From contig JAUYSP010000011.1 of assembly GCA_030696305.1 (NCBI GenBank), positions 1-64,000 on the forward strand: a stretch of 64,000 bases of DNA, read 5' to 3'. This DNA comes from Legionellaceae bacterium. GTDB taxonomy: Bacteria > Pseudomonadota > Gammaproteobacteria > Legionellales > Legionellaceae. Position numbers and translations under genes: made by a program. Shown here piece after piece: positions 17,653 through 28,810 of the stretch; the stretch's first letter is position 1; the number at the start of each line of letters is the position of its first letter. The notes beneath the pieces were generated by a model. It saw only the letters and a list, made by a program, of their open reading frames with translations. It made no database searches and was not told the origin of the DNA.

Positions 17653-18600
17653 ATGTTCACTAAAGAAGAAAAGATAGAAAAGTTTGATCGCCTTATTGGT
17701 TTCTGTTCTAGGGCAAATGCTGAAATAGGTTCAAAAATCGTGTCGATCTCAACGGAAAGATTGAGTCCCTTAATTGAGACACGCGCCTATAAAACATATT
17801 TAAATGACATTCAAACTCCTCCGTCTCAAGACTCAAAAGAAATAGATGCAATACAAGCAGCGATTGAGCAAAATACCCAGGAAATGAACGATGCCGCATT
17901 GAAAGTAGCACGGCTAGCAATTCTTCAGCACAGCATCTGGCTTATCACGCAGCAACTGGAAGCATTGGGCTCTCCTTATAAAGTTACAAACAAGAACAAG
18001 GATGAGTTTCGCCCATTAAGTTTTTGGGAAAAAACACATAATCAGCATGCCACTTTTTATACAAACAAAAAAAATATCCAATCCATTCAAATGGTTAACG
18101 AGCTGTACAACTCAGAAAATTATGAGTTCGAAGCGATGCTAAACTTCATTGTAGAGTTCACCAAACAAACAAACCTAGACCGTATTATCAAACCTGTAGA
18201 TAATATCTATTATTTCATGTTTTACGCTTTTCTTGGACTCGTAGCCGCGTTATGCGCTGCTACTGCTCTAGCAACAATTTATACAACACCTTTTGTAGCC
18301 GCCGCAGTATTGGTGTCGGTCTTAACGCTCTTAGCTCTCACCTCTCTGTCAAGTTTGCAGGCTTATACTGAGCAGCATGCTTTATTTTCCAGCAAGTATA
18401 AACCGCTGGCTAAAACCCACTCATTCTTAACCGTATTCAGACCAATCAATGAGTTTGATAAATTAGTTACAGAGAATATTTGCAAGATTCTTGGCCAAGA
18501 CCGAATAACTTCTGGTTCAATTCGTGTGAATGCCCTTGCACAAATAGAACTTGAACAAATAAGGAATGATTATCTTTCTCCGGCCCCTAGTTGCAATTAA
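17653..18600 (+). CDS. Unknown protein with membrane hairpin, effector-like
   Basis: A 315-aa protein not recognised. Residues 1-185 are hydrophilic and helical. A hydrophobic block near 190-240 (YYFMFYAFLGLVAALCAATA and following) forms two membrane helices. A soluble tail of about 75 residues ends in PAPSCN. No signal peptide is seen. It shares its general plan with the divergent 424-aa protein. Function cannot be named; export to a host is only a possibility. Confidence 0.6.
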   Translation: MFTKEEKIEKFDRLIGFCSRANAEIGSKIVSISTERLSPLIETRAYKTYLNDIQTPPSQDSKEIDAIQAAIEQNTQEMNDAALKVARLAILQHSIWLITQQLEALGSPYKVTNKNKDEFRPLSFWEKTHNQHATFYTNKKNIQSIQMVNELYNSENYEFEAMLNFIVEFTKQTNLDRIIKPVDNIYYFMFYAFLGLVAALCAATALATIYTTPFVAAAVLVSVLTLLALTSLSSLQAYTEQHALFSSKYKPLAKTHSFLTVFRPINEFDKLVTENICKILGQDRITSGSIRVNALAQIELEQIRNDYLSPAPSCN

Positions 18601-18636
18601 CTTCAATAATTTTTTTATTATCTCAAATTGAATTAA

Positions 18637-18665
18637 CGTCATCCCGAACATGATGAAGGATGACG
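18637..18665. repeat. Short family B-like palindrome
   Basis: cgtcatcc (18637-18644) pairs with ggatgacg (18658-18665). The sequence resembles the cgtcatcctgaac arms at 30224 and is probably a shortened copy of that repeat. It lies between converging genes and may also act as a weak terminator. Confidence 0.5.
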
Positions 18666-18705
18666 TGTCTAGAGATTTTAAAAATAACTTTGAATAGACG
18701 TAGGA

Positions 18706-20391
18706 TCACAAAAATTTACCAAATCTATTTAAAATATATCGACTCATGTTCTTTGCAAGCTCATCTTCCACAAAAAATATTTTTCCTGGTTCAATATCTT
18801 CTGATAGGGAGTCATCATTCTCATGGGTGGTGCGAATTACAATTTCAATGTTTGGATTCAGTGATCGAGCGCAATCAATTATTGGCTTGACATCAAATCC
18901 ATTGGAAACTGCAATAATAAGAATGCTAGCGCGAGTAATATGGGCCTCAATCAATACGGGTGACAACGTAGCATCACCATGCACCGCTGGCATATCATTA
19001 ATTCTAAGAAATTCAATTAACTCTTGGTTTTCATCAACAATGACATACGGAATGCCTTTTGTTAATAGCGCATCTGCAATGCATTTACCCACCTCTCCAT
19101 ATCCAACTACCACAGCTTGTCTGGTAAGATATTTTCTTTTAGTTGCTAAGGATAATGTAGCAAAAGCATATTTTGATCGATGAAACAAGGGAGCTGATCG
19201 AGATTTGGTCCAATCTGGGATAGACTCTATCACCTTAAAGATCAGAGGATTCATCGCGATAGATATAAGCGCGCCTGCAAGAATATAACTTCGCCCTTCA
19301 ATGGGTAATAATCCAAGCCGAACGCCAAGCTCAGCAAGAATAAATGAAAATTCACCAATTTGAGCTAAACTTGCGGAAACCACGCACGCAGAGCTTATTG
19401 GATAGCGAAAAAGAAGTACTATGGCAAAAGCTGCTATCGACTTACCAATCATAATAATACTAACCACAGCAAGAATTTGTAACGGCTGCTCCAACAACAC
19501 ATTTGGATTAAATAACATACCTACTGCAACAAAAAAAAGAACCGCGAAAGCGTCTCGTAGCGGTAATGACTCTTCGGCAGCACGTTGGCTAAATTTTGAC
19601 TCTCGCATAATCATTCCGGCAAAAAATGCGCCTAAAGCAAACGACACGCCAAACAATTTAGAAGCCCCATAGGCAATACCTACGGCAGCGGTCACAACTC
19701 CGAGCGTGAAAAGCTCACGGGAATGTGTACGTGATATGTGCGCTAATAATTTGGGAAACAAACGCCGACCAACTAATAACATCAACGCAATAAAAGTTGA
19801 AATTTTGATCACTGTAATGAATAAAACAAACCACAAACTTTTATCAGAAGGAACAGCATGTCCTCCTAATGACTGCCCTAAGGGAGGTAGTAATACCAGG
19901 ATAACTACCATAAAAATATCTTCAACAATAAGCCAGCCAACAGCGATTCGCCCATTAATGGAGTTCAAGATATCTTTCTTTTCCAGCGCCCTCAGTAATA
20001 CAACCGTACTTGCAACAGACAGAGCAAGACCGAAAATCAATGCTCCCCCATAACTCCATCCCCAATACAAAGCGGCACTCATGCCAAGTGCAGTAGCGGT
20101 AATAATCTGAACTAACGCTCCAGGAAGCGCAATTTTATGTACTTCAAGTAATTCATCTAACGAAAAATGCAACCCCACACCAAACATCAACAACATGACA
20201 CCAATTTCAGCTAGCTCTTGAGCTATATCGGCATTAGCAACAAAACCAGGTGTATACGGTCCTATTAAAATCCCAGCCAGTAAATATCCAACAATTGCCG
20301 GAAGTTTTAATTTTACCGCAAGAAAGCCTAAAATTAAGGATAGACTCAGTGCAATAGCAAGAGTCGGGATGAGTGGTAAACTGTGCTCCAT
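18706..20391 (-). CDS. CPA2-family cation:proton antiporter with TrkA-N domain (YbaL/Kef-like)
   Basis: A 561-aa inner-membrane antiporter. About twelve helices form the Na+/H+ exchanger domain (GYLLAGILIGPYTPG near residue 40), followed by a cytosolic nucleotide-binding domain with VVVGYGEVGKCIADALL and a YVIVDENQE strand. The order matches YbaL/KefB types. The start at 20391 has a GAGGAG ribosome binding site; an open frame extends 28 codons further upstream without support. The DUF421 gene ends 10 bp upstream, so the pair is probably an operon. Confidence 0.88.
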   Translation of the reverse strand: MEHSLPLIPTLAIALSLSLILGFLAVKLKLPAIVGYLLAGILIGPYTPGFVANADIAQELAEIGVMLLMFGVGLHFSLDELLEVHKIALPGALVQIITATALGMSAALYWGWSYGGALIFGLALSVASTVVLLRALEKKDILNSINGRIAVGWLIVEDIFMVVILVLLPPLGQSLGGHAVPSDKSLWFVLFITVIKISTFIALMLLVGRRLFPKLLAHISRTHSRELFTLGVVTAAVGIAYGASKLFGVSFALGAFFAGMIMRESKFSQRAAEESLPLRDAFAVLFFVAVGMLFNPNVLLEQPLQILAVVSIIMIGKSIAAFAIVLLFRYPISSACVVSASLAQIGEFSFILAELGVRLGLLPIEGRSYILAGALISIAMNPLIFKVIESIPDWTKSRSAPLFHRSKYAFATLSLATKRKYLTRQAVVVGYGEVGKCIADALLTKGIPYVIVDENQELIEFLRINDMPAVHGDATLSPVLIEAHITRASILIIAVSNGFDVKPIIDCARSLNPNIEIVIRTTHENDDSLSEDIEPGKIFFVEDELAKNMSRYILNRFGKFL

Positions 20392-20401
20392 AACAACTCC
20401 T

Positions 20402-20890
20402 CTAAGGAAATTTATCACTTTTAAATATAAAAGAAATTTGACCGCCACGTTCAAGAGTTGCCTCTTTAATAGCAATAATTTTCTCTTGACTATGTTGTAA
20501 TCTCAAGGATTGCAAAATATCGTGAGGAGTGATTCGACAACAGCGAAGATTTTTTTCAATATACTTACCATTTTTAACAATACAAATTTTTTCACCTTTA
20601 ATATACTTACCCATCCAACGCGACTTATAACAAAAATACGCTAAAATTCGATGAATACTGAGAATAAGTGTACACACCACCATAGAGGGAATAAGGGGAA
20701 TGTTATTAACAATAGCCTCCCCTAATATCGCACCTAAGATAATATAAATTATAAAATCTAACGGAGAATGATTTCCAAATAGTCGAGCTGAGCTGGCTCT
20801 AAAAATAATTATTGCATACCCTGTAATAACAACACCCCGAAGATAAAGTCCATAATCAAACAGCTCTTTCAGACCCCAAATGTTATCCAT
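20402..20890 (-). CDS. DUF421 (YetF-like) membrane protein
   Basis: A 162-aa protein with two to three N-terminal helices (near 18-32, 43-62 and 67-86), then a soluble DUF421 domain with YIKGEKICIVKNGKYIEKNL and a terminal ATLERGGQISF. Family members are small membrane proteins of unknown function. It is translated just before the antiporter gene, which suggests a linked role in ion or envelope balance; that link is inferred from spacing only. Confidence 0.8.
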   Translation of the reverse strand: MDNIWGLKELFDYGLYLRGVVITGYAIIIFRASSARLFGNHSPLDFIIYIILGAILGEAIVNNIPLIPSMVVCTLILSIHRILAYFCYKSRWMGKYIKGEKICIVKNGKYIEKNLRCCRITPHDILQSLRLQHSQEKIIAIKEATLERGGQISFIFKSDKFP

Positions 20891-21040
20891 ATTTTTATTC
20901 CATTAAATTAGCGATCATTCTTTCGACTACGTATTTCCAGTATAGATCAATCAATATGAAATATCTGAAAACGCTATTATTCCTGTCATGCGCTCGGAAG
21001 ATTAACAACACAGTTTCAATCTATTTTTCATAAAATCGAG

Positions 21041-22498
21041 TTAATAGTTCGCATTAAAAATTGTATCCATATTGTTGTTTATGTCCTCTATCATTTGTAC
21101 TGATTTTTCCATAGTGTTATCAGTTTCAAGCTTAGCCAACAAACACTCATAACCTTGAGAAAGCACACGAGTTTGTTGTTCAGAAATGACTTTTTTTATT
21201 TCATCCATTGTTTCGTACATGGTAGTTAAATTACCATTTAGTGCAAATGCATTTTTAGCTTCGATAATTAAGTTAAGTTTACTTGTATTGACTTCTGGAA
21301 AACCCTGCAAATGCTCAATTAAATTATCTAACAACACCATTAATTTCTTTTCCGCACCCAATGTAGCTTCCTTAACTACGTCTTTATTGATAGACATCCG
21401 AAGCTCAACATTTTCATCCATCATTGCAATTTTTTCTTCAAATTTTTTAAAATCTTTAGTAGAAAGCGCCTCTACAAAAGCAAAGCCACCTTTTATAGCG
21501 TCATTCATGCCGTGCAAAACATGATAGTTTGGCGTCCGACGCGCATCTCCTATTTGAGCAAACATACCATTTGCCAAAGGAAAAGTTGATTTGTTACATA
21601 CCATCAAATTCATTTCAAATACACTCGATTGTAATCGATCTTTTGCAGGTGTTTTTCTACTAACTCGATACTCTAATTGCTCATCCCTCACCATAAATTT
21701 TGCTGAAATGGCTTCGCTAGCCCATTTTTTTAATAAATTTGCCTGACTATCATTTGGTGCATCATAAATGCACTTTGGTATTTCACCTACATAATAAAAT
21801 TTGGTTTGAGCCGCATTAGTAAAAACGTAATATTGAGGCGTAAATGATTCCCTCCAACCCAATTTAATACAGGCTGCACGTGTTTTAAATTTGTTTACTC
21901 CTGTCTCTAATTCAGTTATTTGTTCACCTTTTTTTAGCTGTAATTGCACTGTGCCATGGTATTTATGTCTTTCTTGGAGTGTTGACTGAGAATAAGTAAT
22001 ACTTGCGTTGAGCTCAGCATTTATCAATGTAGCCAAAGTATGTTTAGCACCATCCGCAGCTAACAAATTGCGGCAAAAATAAATTGAGTTATCGGCTAGT
22101 TGGATATAATTTGATTCTTTATTGGTTGACACACCAATGTGAGTTATTGAATTATTCGCATTGATTTGAACAATAGTGATATTCGGATGAGCTTGAATTT
22201 TACGATATAAAAAATTTTCAATATCTTTTACTTGGATCGTATTTTCTTCTTCTAATTTATCAATTATCAATTGATCCACATCATCTTCAATGAGTTCCTC
22301 CAAATACAATTGAGTTTCCATTGACAGAAGGACTCGTTGTCCCCTGATGTAATGTGATCTATCCGTTAAAGCGACCACCGTCATTCCTTGCGATGCCGCC
22401 TTTAAAGCCGCGAATAATCCTCCCGGGCCTAATCCTACAATAAGAAGATCTGCAGCTTGCCTCTCACTAGCAACAATATTAGGCTTTAATTTTGTCAT
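21041..22498 (-). CDS. FAD-dependent monooxygenase-like protein, possible effector
   Basis: A 485-aa protein. The N-terminal Rossmann motif GLGPGG (near residues 22-27) and RGQRVLL, plus a later GDARRTPNYHVLHGMNDAI near 315-335, fit the fold of aromatic hydroxylases and MICAL-like monooxygenases. The last 130 residues are helical and not part of the usual enzyme. It stands alone among accessory genes. The substrate is unknown. FAD monooxygenase-like effectors exist in intracellular bacteria, which makes such a role possible but unproven. Confidence 0.65.
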   Translation of the reverse strand: MTKLKPNIVASERQAADLLIVGLGPGGLFAALKAASQGMTVVALTDRSHYIRGQRVLLSMETQLYLEELIEDDVDQLIIDKLEEENTIQVKDIENFLYRKIQAHPNITIVQINANNSITHIGVSTNKESNYIQLADNSIYFCRNLLAADGAKHTLATLINAELNASITYSQSTLQERHKYHGTVQLQLKKGEQITELETGVNKFKTRAACIKLGWRESFTPQYYVFTNAAQTKFYYVGEIPKCIYDAPNDSQANLLKKWASEAISAKFMVRDEQLEYRVSRKTPAKDRLQSSVFEMNLMVCNKSTFPLANGMFAQIGDARRTPNYHVLHGMNDAIKGGFAFVEALSTKDFKKFEEKIAMMDENVELRMSINKDVVKEATLGAEKKLMVLLDNLIEHLQGFPEVNTSKLNLIIEAKNAFALNGNLTTMYETMDEIKKVISEQQTRVLSQGYECLLAKLETDNTMEKSVQMIEDINNNMDTIFNANY

Positions 22499-22826
22499 AT
22501 ATTAGATCTTTTAGTGTATTTATAATACCAAATTATAGACTAATATCAGAACAAATATGATAAGCTTAGGTGGTCATGATGGCTTCGGTTAATATCGTCA
22601 TAGCTTCATTTCCCCCGCAAATACGACCTATTGTCTGTGTTTAAAATGGCAAACTAGAGATTAAAATGCTAAGCTGAATTGATTTAATAATAAACAAAAT
22701 AGGTGTTTTTTTTAAAAAATAGCCGAAGTATGGATAAGTTCTTTATTATTTTAATGGCTTTATTGATATCTATATATTATAGTTTTAAAGCTGTCACTTA
22801 CTATACGGAATTATTAAGGAGATATA
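22499..22826. other. Intergenic region before the DUF4142 lipoprotein gene
   Basis: This 328-bp AT-rich stretch separates divergent genes and should hold both promoters. A possible 36-codon reading frame (22730-22840) with one hydrophobic segment runs into the start of the next gene, but it lacks a convincing ribosome binding site. No RNA gene or repeat is seen. Confidence 0.4.
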
Positions 22827-23417
22827 ATGAAAGCTACTAAACGATTGTTAGGTGGTGTTTTAGGTACTTGCGTGCTATTAACTGGGTGTAATACAATGAA
22901 TTCTCCATTGAATTCGGTTCTCCCAAATAGACCCGTAGCACCATTGGCTATGATTGCCCAAAGCAATGGAAATATTCTCAGTCAATTGATAGTATTGAAC
23001 AAGTCTAAAATAGCACTAGCTCAATTAGTTAAAGTTAAAGCACAACATCCAAAAGTAAAACGTTACGCTGCTTATATTGAAGCTGAACATAGAAAAATAT
23101 TGCGTAAAGTAATGCTTGTAAGCCGTAAGACAGGTATTCAACCTGTTATGAGTGCATCATCTCAACAACTTGAAATGAATGCAAAACAAGAGTTGGCCAA
23201 TTTAAGATCATTAAATGGTGTTGATTTCGATAGAGCATTTATCAATGATTCAGTAAAACTTCACGAAGCTGAAATTCGCCTAATTAATCAGGATATTGCA
23301 GAGTCAACAAATCCTCGTTTAACAGCTGTTCTGAAAGACGTGCGTGCACACGTACTAGTTCATTTAGAAAGAGCAAAAGAAGTTCAAGCAGCAATGAACG
23401 CTAGAATGGGTAACTAA
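22827..23417 (+). CDS. DUF4142 family lipoprotein
   Basis: A 196-aa exported lipoprotein. The signal peptide ends in the lipobox LLTGC, with the lipidated Cys at residue 21. The mature part contains a DUF4142-type four-helix bundle related to ferritin-like folds (AAYIEAEHRKILRKV, FDRAFINDSVKLHEAEI). Function is not established; members are often stress-linked. AAGGAG lies 6 bp before the ATG. It converges on kdsA. Confidence 0.75.
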   Translation: MKATKRLLGGVLGTCVLLTGCNTMNSPLNSVLPNRPVAPLAMIAQSNGNILSQLIVLNKSKIALAQLVKVKAQHPKVKRYAAYIEAEHRKILRKVMLVSRKTGIQPVMSASSQQLEMNAKQELANLRSLNGVDFDRAFINDSVKLHEAEIRLINQDIAESTNPRLTAVLKDVRAHVLVHLERAKEVQAAMNARMGN

Positions 23418-23437
23418 TAAAATACCGCTACAAATCA

Positions 23438-23474
23438 GAGTAACGTGGGCTAGCAACATCAGTCCACGTTACTC
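23438..23474. terminator. Hairpin between convergent DUF4142 and kdsA genes
   Basis: gagtaacgtgg (from 23438) pairs with ccacgttactc (to 23474), giving a stem of 11 bp or more with a short loop. It lies between two converging 3' ends. There is no strong T tract on either side, so bidirectional terminator activity is likely but not certain. Confidence 0.5.
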
Positions 23475-23481
23475 ATCTTCC

Positions 23482-25973
<2,492 letters not shown>

Positions 25974-26441
25974 CTATAATCGTTGCAAAACATGGTGCAT
26001 AGCCAATGCTGCATCAGCCGCATCGGTTCCTTTATGTCCGTGTTTTCCACCCAAGCGATCCCAAGCCTGAGAGTCATTTTCAGTTGTTAACACACCAAAG
26101 ATAACTGGCGTATCATAATCTAAAGCTACACGTTGGCAACCCTCACTAACTCGCTCACACACATAATCATAATGAGTGGTTTCGCCGCGGATCACTACTC
26201 CTAGGGCAATAATAACATTATATTGCTGAGTTTTTGCCAATTTATTTGCCATAAATGGAATTTCGATCGCTCCAGGCACTTCCACTAAAGTAATATGTTC
26301 TTTAGAAAAACCACATTCTAACAACCGATCGACTGCACCCCGTTGAAGTGCCTCTGTTAAATCGCGATTAAACAAACTTACTATAATTGCAATCGGAAAT
26401 GAGCCTCGATTATTCCCTAGATTAGCTTGAATGTGCTTCAT
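25974..26441 (-). CDS. ribH: 6,7-dimethyl-8-ribityllumazine synthase
   Basis: RibH is the penultimate enzyme of riboflavin synthesis and assembles into large shells. The 155-aa sequence has the family blocks IAIIVSLFN near residues 17-25, VPGAIEIPF, GVVIRGETTHYDYVC near 82-96, and PVIFGVLTTEN. It overlaps the ribBA stop by 4 bp. Confidence 0.95.
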   Translation of the reverse strand: MKHIQANLGNNRGSFPIAIIVSLFNRDLTEALQRGAVDRLLECGFSKEHITLVEVPGAIEIPFMANKLAKTQQYNVIIALGVVIRGETTHYDYVCERVSEGCQRVALDYDTPVIFGVLTTENDSQAWDRLGGKHGHKGTDAADAALAMHHVLQRL

Positions 26442-27655
26442 TCAGATTCCCCAATTACCAATAAATGGCCTAATTTATCTCGTTTCGTTTTTAAATATTT
26501 ATGGTTTTCAGCATTCGTAGGTACCAACACTGGAATTCGCTCAACTACGTTGATACCATATTGCTTCATTGCCGTTATTTTTTCTGGATTATTCGTTAAT
26601 AAACGCACCGACTCAATGCCTAAATGTTTTAATATTTGAAATGCAATAGCATAATCACGACCATCTATTGGCAACCCCAAATGAACATTAGCTTCCACAG
26701 TATCATAGCCCTGATCCTGCAAAGAGTACGCTTTTAATTTATTCACTAAACCAACACCACGCCCTTCCTGACGTAAGTAAATTAGTACGCCGCCTTGTTC
26801 AGCCAGATAAGCCAACGATTGCTCTAATTGCATACCACAATCACATTTACACGATCCGAAAATATCACCTGTGATGCATTCTGAATGAATTCGAACTAAC
26901 GGTGCTTGATGGGGATTTGTCGGTGTTTTAATTAGGGCAAAATGTTCCGCATCATCTAATTCATTAGCAAACAATGTCATCGAAAAATCACCATGACGCT
27001 CTAGCGGCAGGCGTGTCGTGGCCACTACACTAATCAATTGCTCATGACGAATACGGTATTCGATTAGATCCGCAATAGTAATCAACAAGAGGTCATGTGT
27101 CTTTGCAAATTGAACTAATTGTTCTCTACGACTCATCGTGCCGTCGTCGTTCATAATTTCACAAATAACCGCTGCAGGCATTAATCCTGCTATGCGCATT
27201 AAATCGACACTACCTTCCGTTTGCCCTGTTCGCTCTAACACACCTCGGTCACATGCCCGTAATGGGAAAATATGCCCGGGAGAAATAACGTCCGTTGGTC
27301 CACTTGCAGGATCAATCGCCACCTGAATTGTTCGCGCACGATCCTGTGCTGAAATACCGGTTGATACGCCTTCAGCAGCCTCAATAGATATAGTGAATGC
27401 GGTTCCATAAGGGGAGCGATTTTTAGTGGTCATCATTGGCAACGCAAGTTTGTCAATTAATGCACCGGTCATTGGTAAGCAAATTAAACCACGTCCATAT
27501 CGCGACATAAAGTTAATCGTATCCGCTGTGGCGAACTCGGCTGCGATAATCAGGTCACCCTCATTCTCACGTCCTTCATCATCCATCAATATCACCATGC
27601 GACCTGCTTTAATCGCAGTGATTGCGTCCTCAATAGAGCTAAAAGGATTTGTCAT
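26438..27655 (-). CDS. ribBA: Bifunctional DHBP synthase / GTP cyclohydrolase II
   Basis: A two-domain protein. The N-terminal domain (to about 205) makes 3,4-dihydroxy-2-butanone-4-phosphate, with DDEGRENEGDLI near residues 25-36 and PGHIFPLRA. The C-terminal domain resembles GTP cyclohydrolase II, with the zinc site CITGDIFGSCKCDCG and RQEGRGVGL. Total 405 aa. In many gammaproteobacteria the second domain is degenerate; here the zinc Cys residues and the RQEGRG motif look intact. ribD lies 37 bp upstream with no riboflavin synthase gene between. Confidence 0.95.
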   Translation of the reverse strand: MTNPFSSIEDAITAIKAGRMVILMDDEGRENEGDLIIAAEFATADTINFMSRYGRGLICLPMTGALIDKLALPMMTTKNRSPYGTAFTISIEAAEGVSTGISAQDRARTIQVAIDPASGPTDVISPGHIFPLRACDRGVLERTGQTEGSVDLMRIAGLMPAAVICEIMNDDGTMSRREQLVQFAKTHDLLLITIADLIEYRIRHEQLISVVATTRLPLERHGDFSMTLFANELDDAEHFALIKTPTNPHQAPLVRIHSECITGDIFGSCKCDCGMQLEQSLAYLAEQGGVLIYLRQEGRGVGLVNKLKAYSLQDQGYDTVEANVHLGLPIDGRDYAIAFQILKHLGIESVRLLTNNPEKITAMKQYGINVVERIPVLVPTNAENHKYLKTKRDKLGHLLVIGESE

Positions 27656-27692
27656 AACGTAAACCTGTGTTGAAATATCATAATCAAAAGAA

Positions 27693-28757
27693 CTACCAAT
27701 CTAATCTGGTAATCATATTATCATCCATTGGCTGCCAATGGACTGCGCGCGCCTTTTTCAGCACATCGCCATGCCGGTAAGCCGAAATTCCGGTTTCACC
27801 TAATGTCTTAGGAACGAGATAAATATACGTTCTATTCACTAACTCAGCTTGATGGAATGCGCTAAACAACTCTCCACCTGCTTCAACCCAAACATCATGA
27901 TACCCTAAGCTACCCAAATGACAAACAACTGCATGTAAATCAAGTCGATTTTTTATAGTCGGAATGCCATAAAAAGAACATCTCGAATCGTTGGGTGGAC
28001 TTTGTAAAGCCACATCATGATAAATATGACAATGTTTTGCGGTTGAAAGGACTTTTGAGTCTGGAGATAATGTCAATTTTGTATCTAATATAGCTATCTG
28101 TTTCGCCTGCTCAACACCTGCTACGCGCGCTGTAAAGAGCGGATCATCCTGATTAATGGTGCGTGCAGTTGTTAAAATAACATCCGTATGCAACCGCTGA
28201 ATATGAGTGAAATCAGAGCATAAGGCATTAGATAAAAGCAATTTTTCCCCATCGGCTCCGGCTATTTTTGCATCAAAGGTGTGCGCTATTTTAGCAGTAA
28301 CCCATGGTTTTTTAGTTAACATCCAATGATTATAACTTTGATAAAATGCATCTATTTCCGGCAAAGGATAATAAAGCACTTCGATACCCTGCTTTTCTAA
28401 CAATTGGGGTGTATTATTAGATGACACAATTGGATTAGGATCGCGATAAGCATAAACGATACGTTGAATACCATGGCGACTAATTGCATCAACACAAGGC
28501 GGCGTCCGGCCCCAATGATTACAAGGTTCGAGGGTTACATATACTGTGACACCGGGTGTATTTTCAGGAAATTGTGTTAATAATAATGGCTCTGCATGGG
28601 GCGTTCCTGCCCCATGATGCCAAGCTTGTGCTATAATAGAATCATTTTGGACAGCAAGCGCACCGACACTGGGATTGGGGGAACACATCCCTCGCCCCAA
28701 TCGAGCTTGATCTAACGCAGCAAGTAAAAATTGTTTATGCATAAGACAGCCATACAT
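27693..28757 (-). CDS. ribD: Bifunctional riboflavin deaminase-reductase
   Basis: RibD performs two consecutive riboflavin steps. The N-terminal deaminase has a zinc site in HAEPLLL and the PCNHWGRTPPC loop (near 80-90). The C-terminal reductase domain starts near residue 150 (PWVTAKIAHTFDAKIAG), ending around VWVEAGGELFSAF. It is 354 aa, and an internal ATG at codon 6 (MHKQFLL) is an equally good start. It is divergent from bepA with a short shared promoter region. Confidence 0.93.
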   Translation of the reverse strand: MYGCLMHKQFLLAALDQARLGRGMCSPNPSVGALAVQNDSIIAQAWHHGAGTPHAEPLLLTQFPENTPGVTVYVTLEPCNHWGRTPPCVDAISRHGIQRIVYAYRDPNPIVSSNNTPQLLEKQGIEVLYYPLPEIDAFYQSYNHWMLTKKPWVTAKIAHTFDAKIAGADGEKLLLSNALCSDFTHIQRLHTDVILTTARTINQDDPLFTARVAGVEQAKQIAILDTKLTLSPDSKVLSTAKHCHIYHDVALQSPPNDSRCSFYGIPTIKNRLDLHAVVCHLGSLGYHDVWVEAGGELFSAFHQAELVNRTYIYLVPKTLGETGISAYRHGDVLKKARAVHWQPMDDNMITRLDW

Positions 28758-28810
28758 TTTATAACGACGAAGTATAACAAATTATTCGAATTTTGAGTAG
28801 GGGTATCTCT

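Noticed and set aside
28758-28810. FMN riboswitch upstream of ribD
   Set aside because: The gap to the divergent bepA gene is about 50 bp, far too short, and none of the conserved riboswitch boxes is visible.
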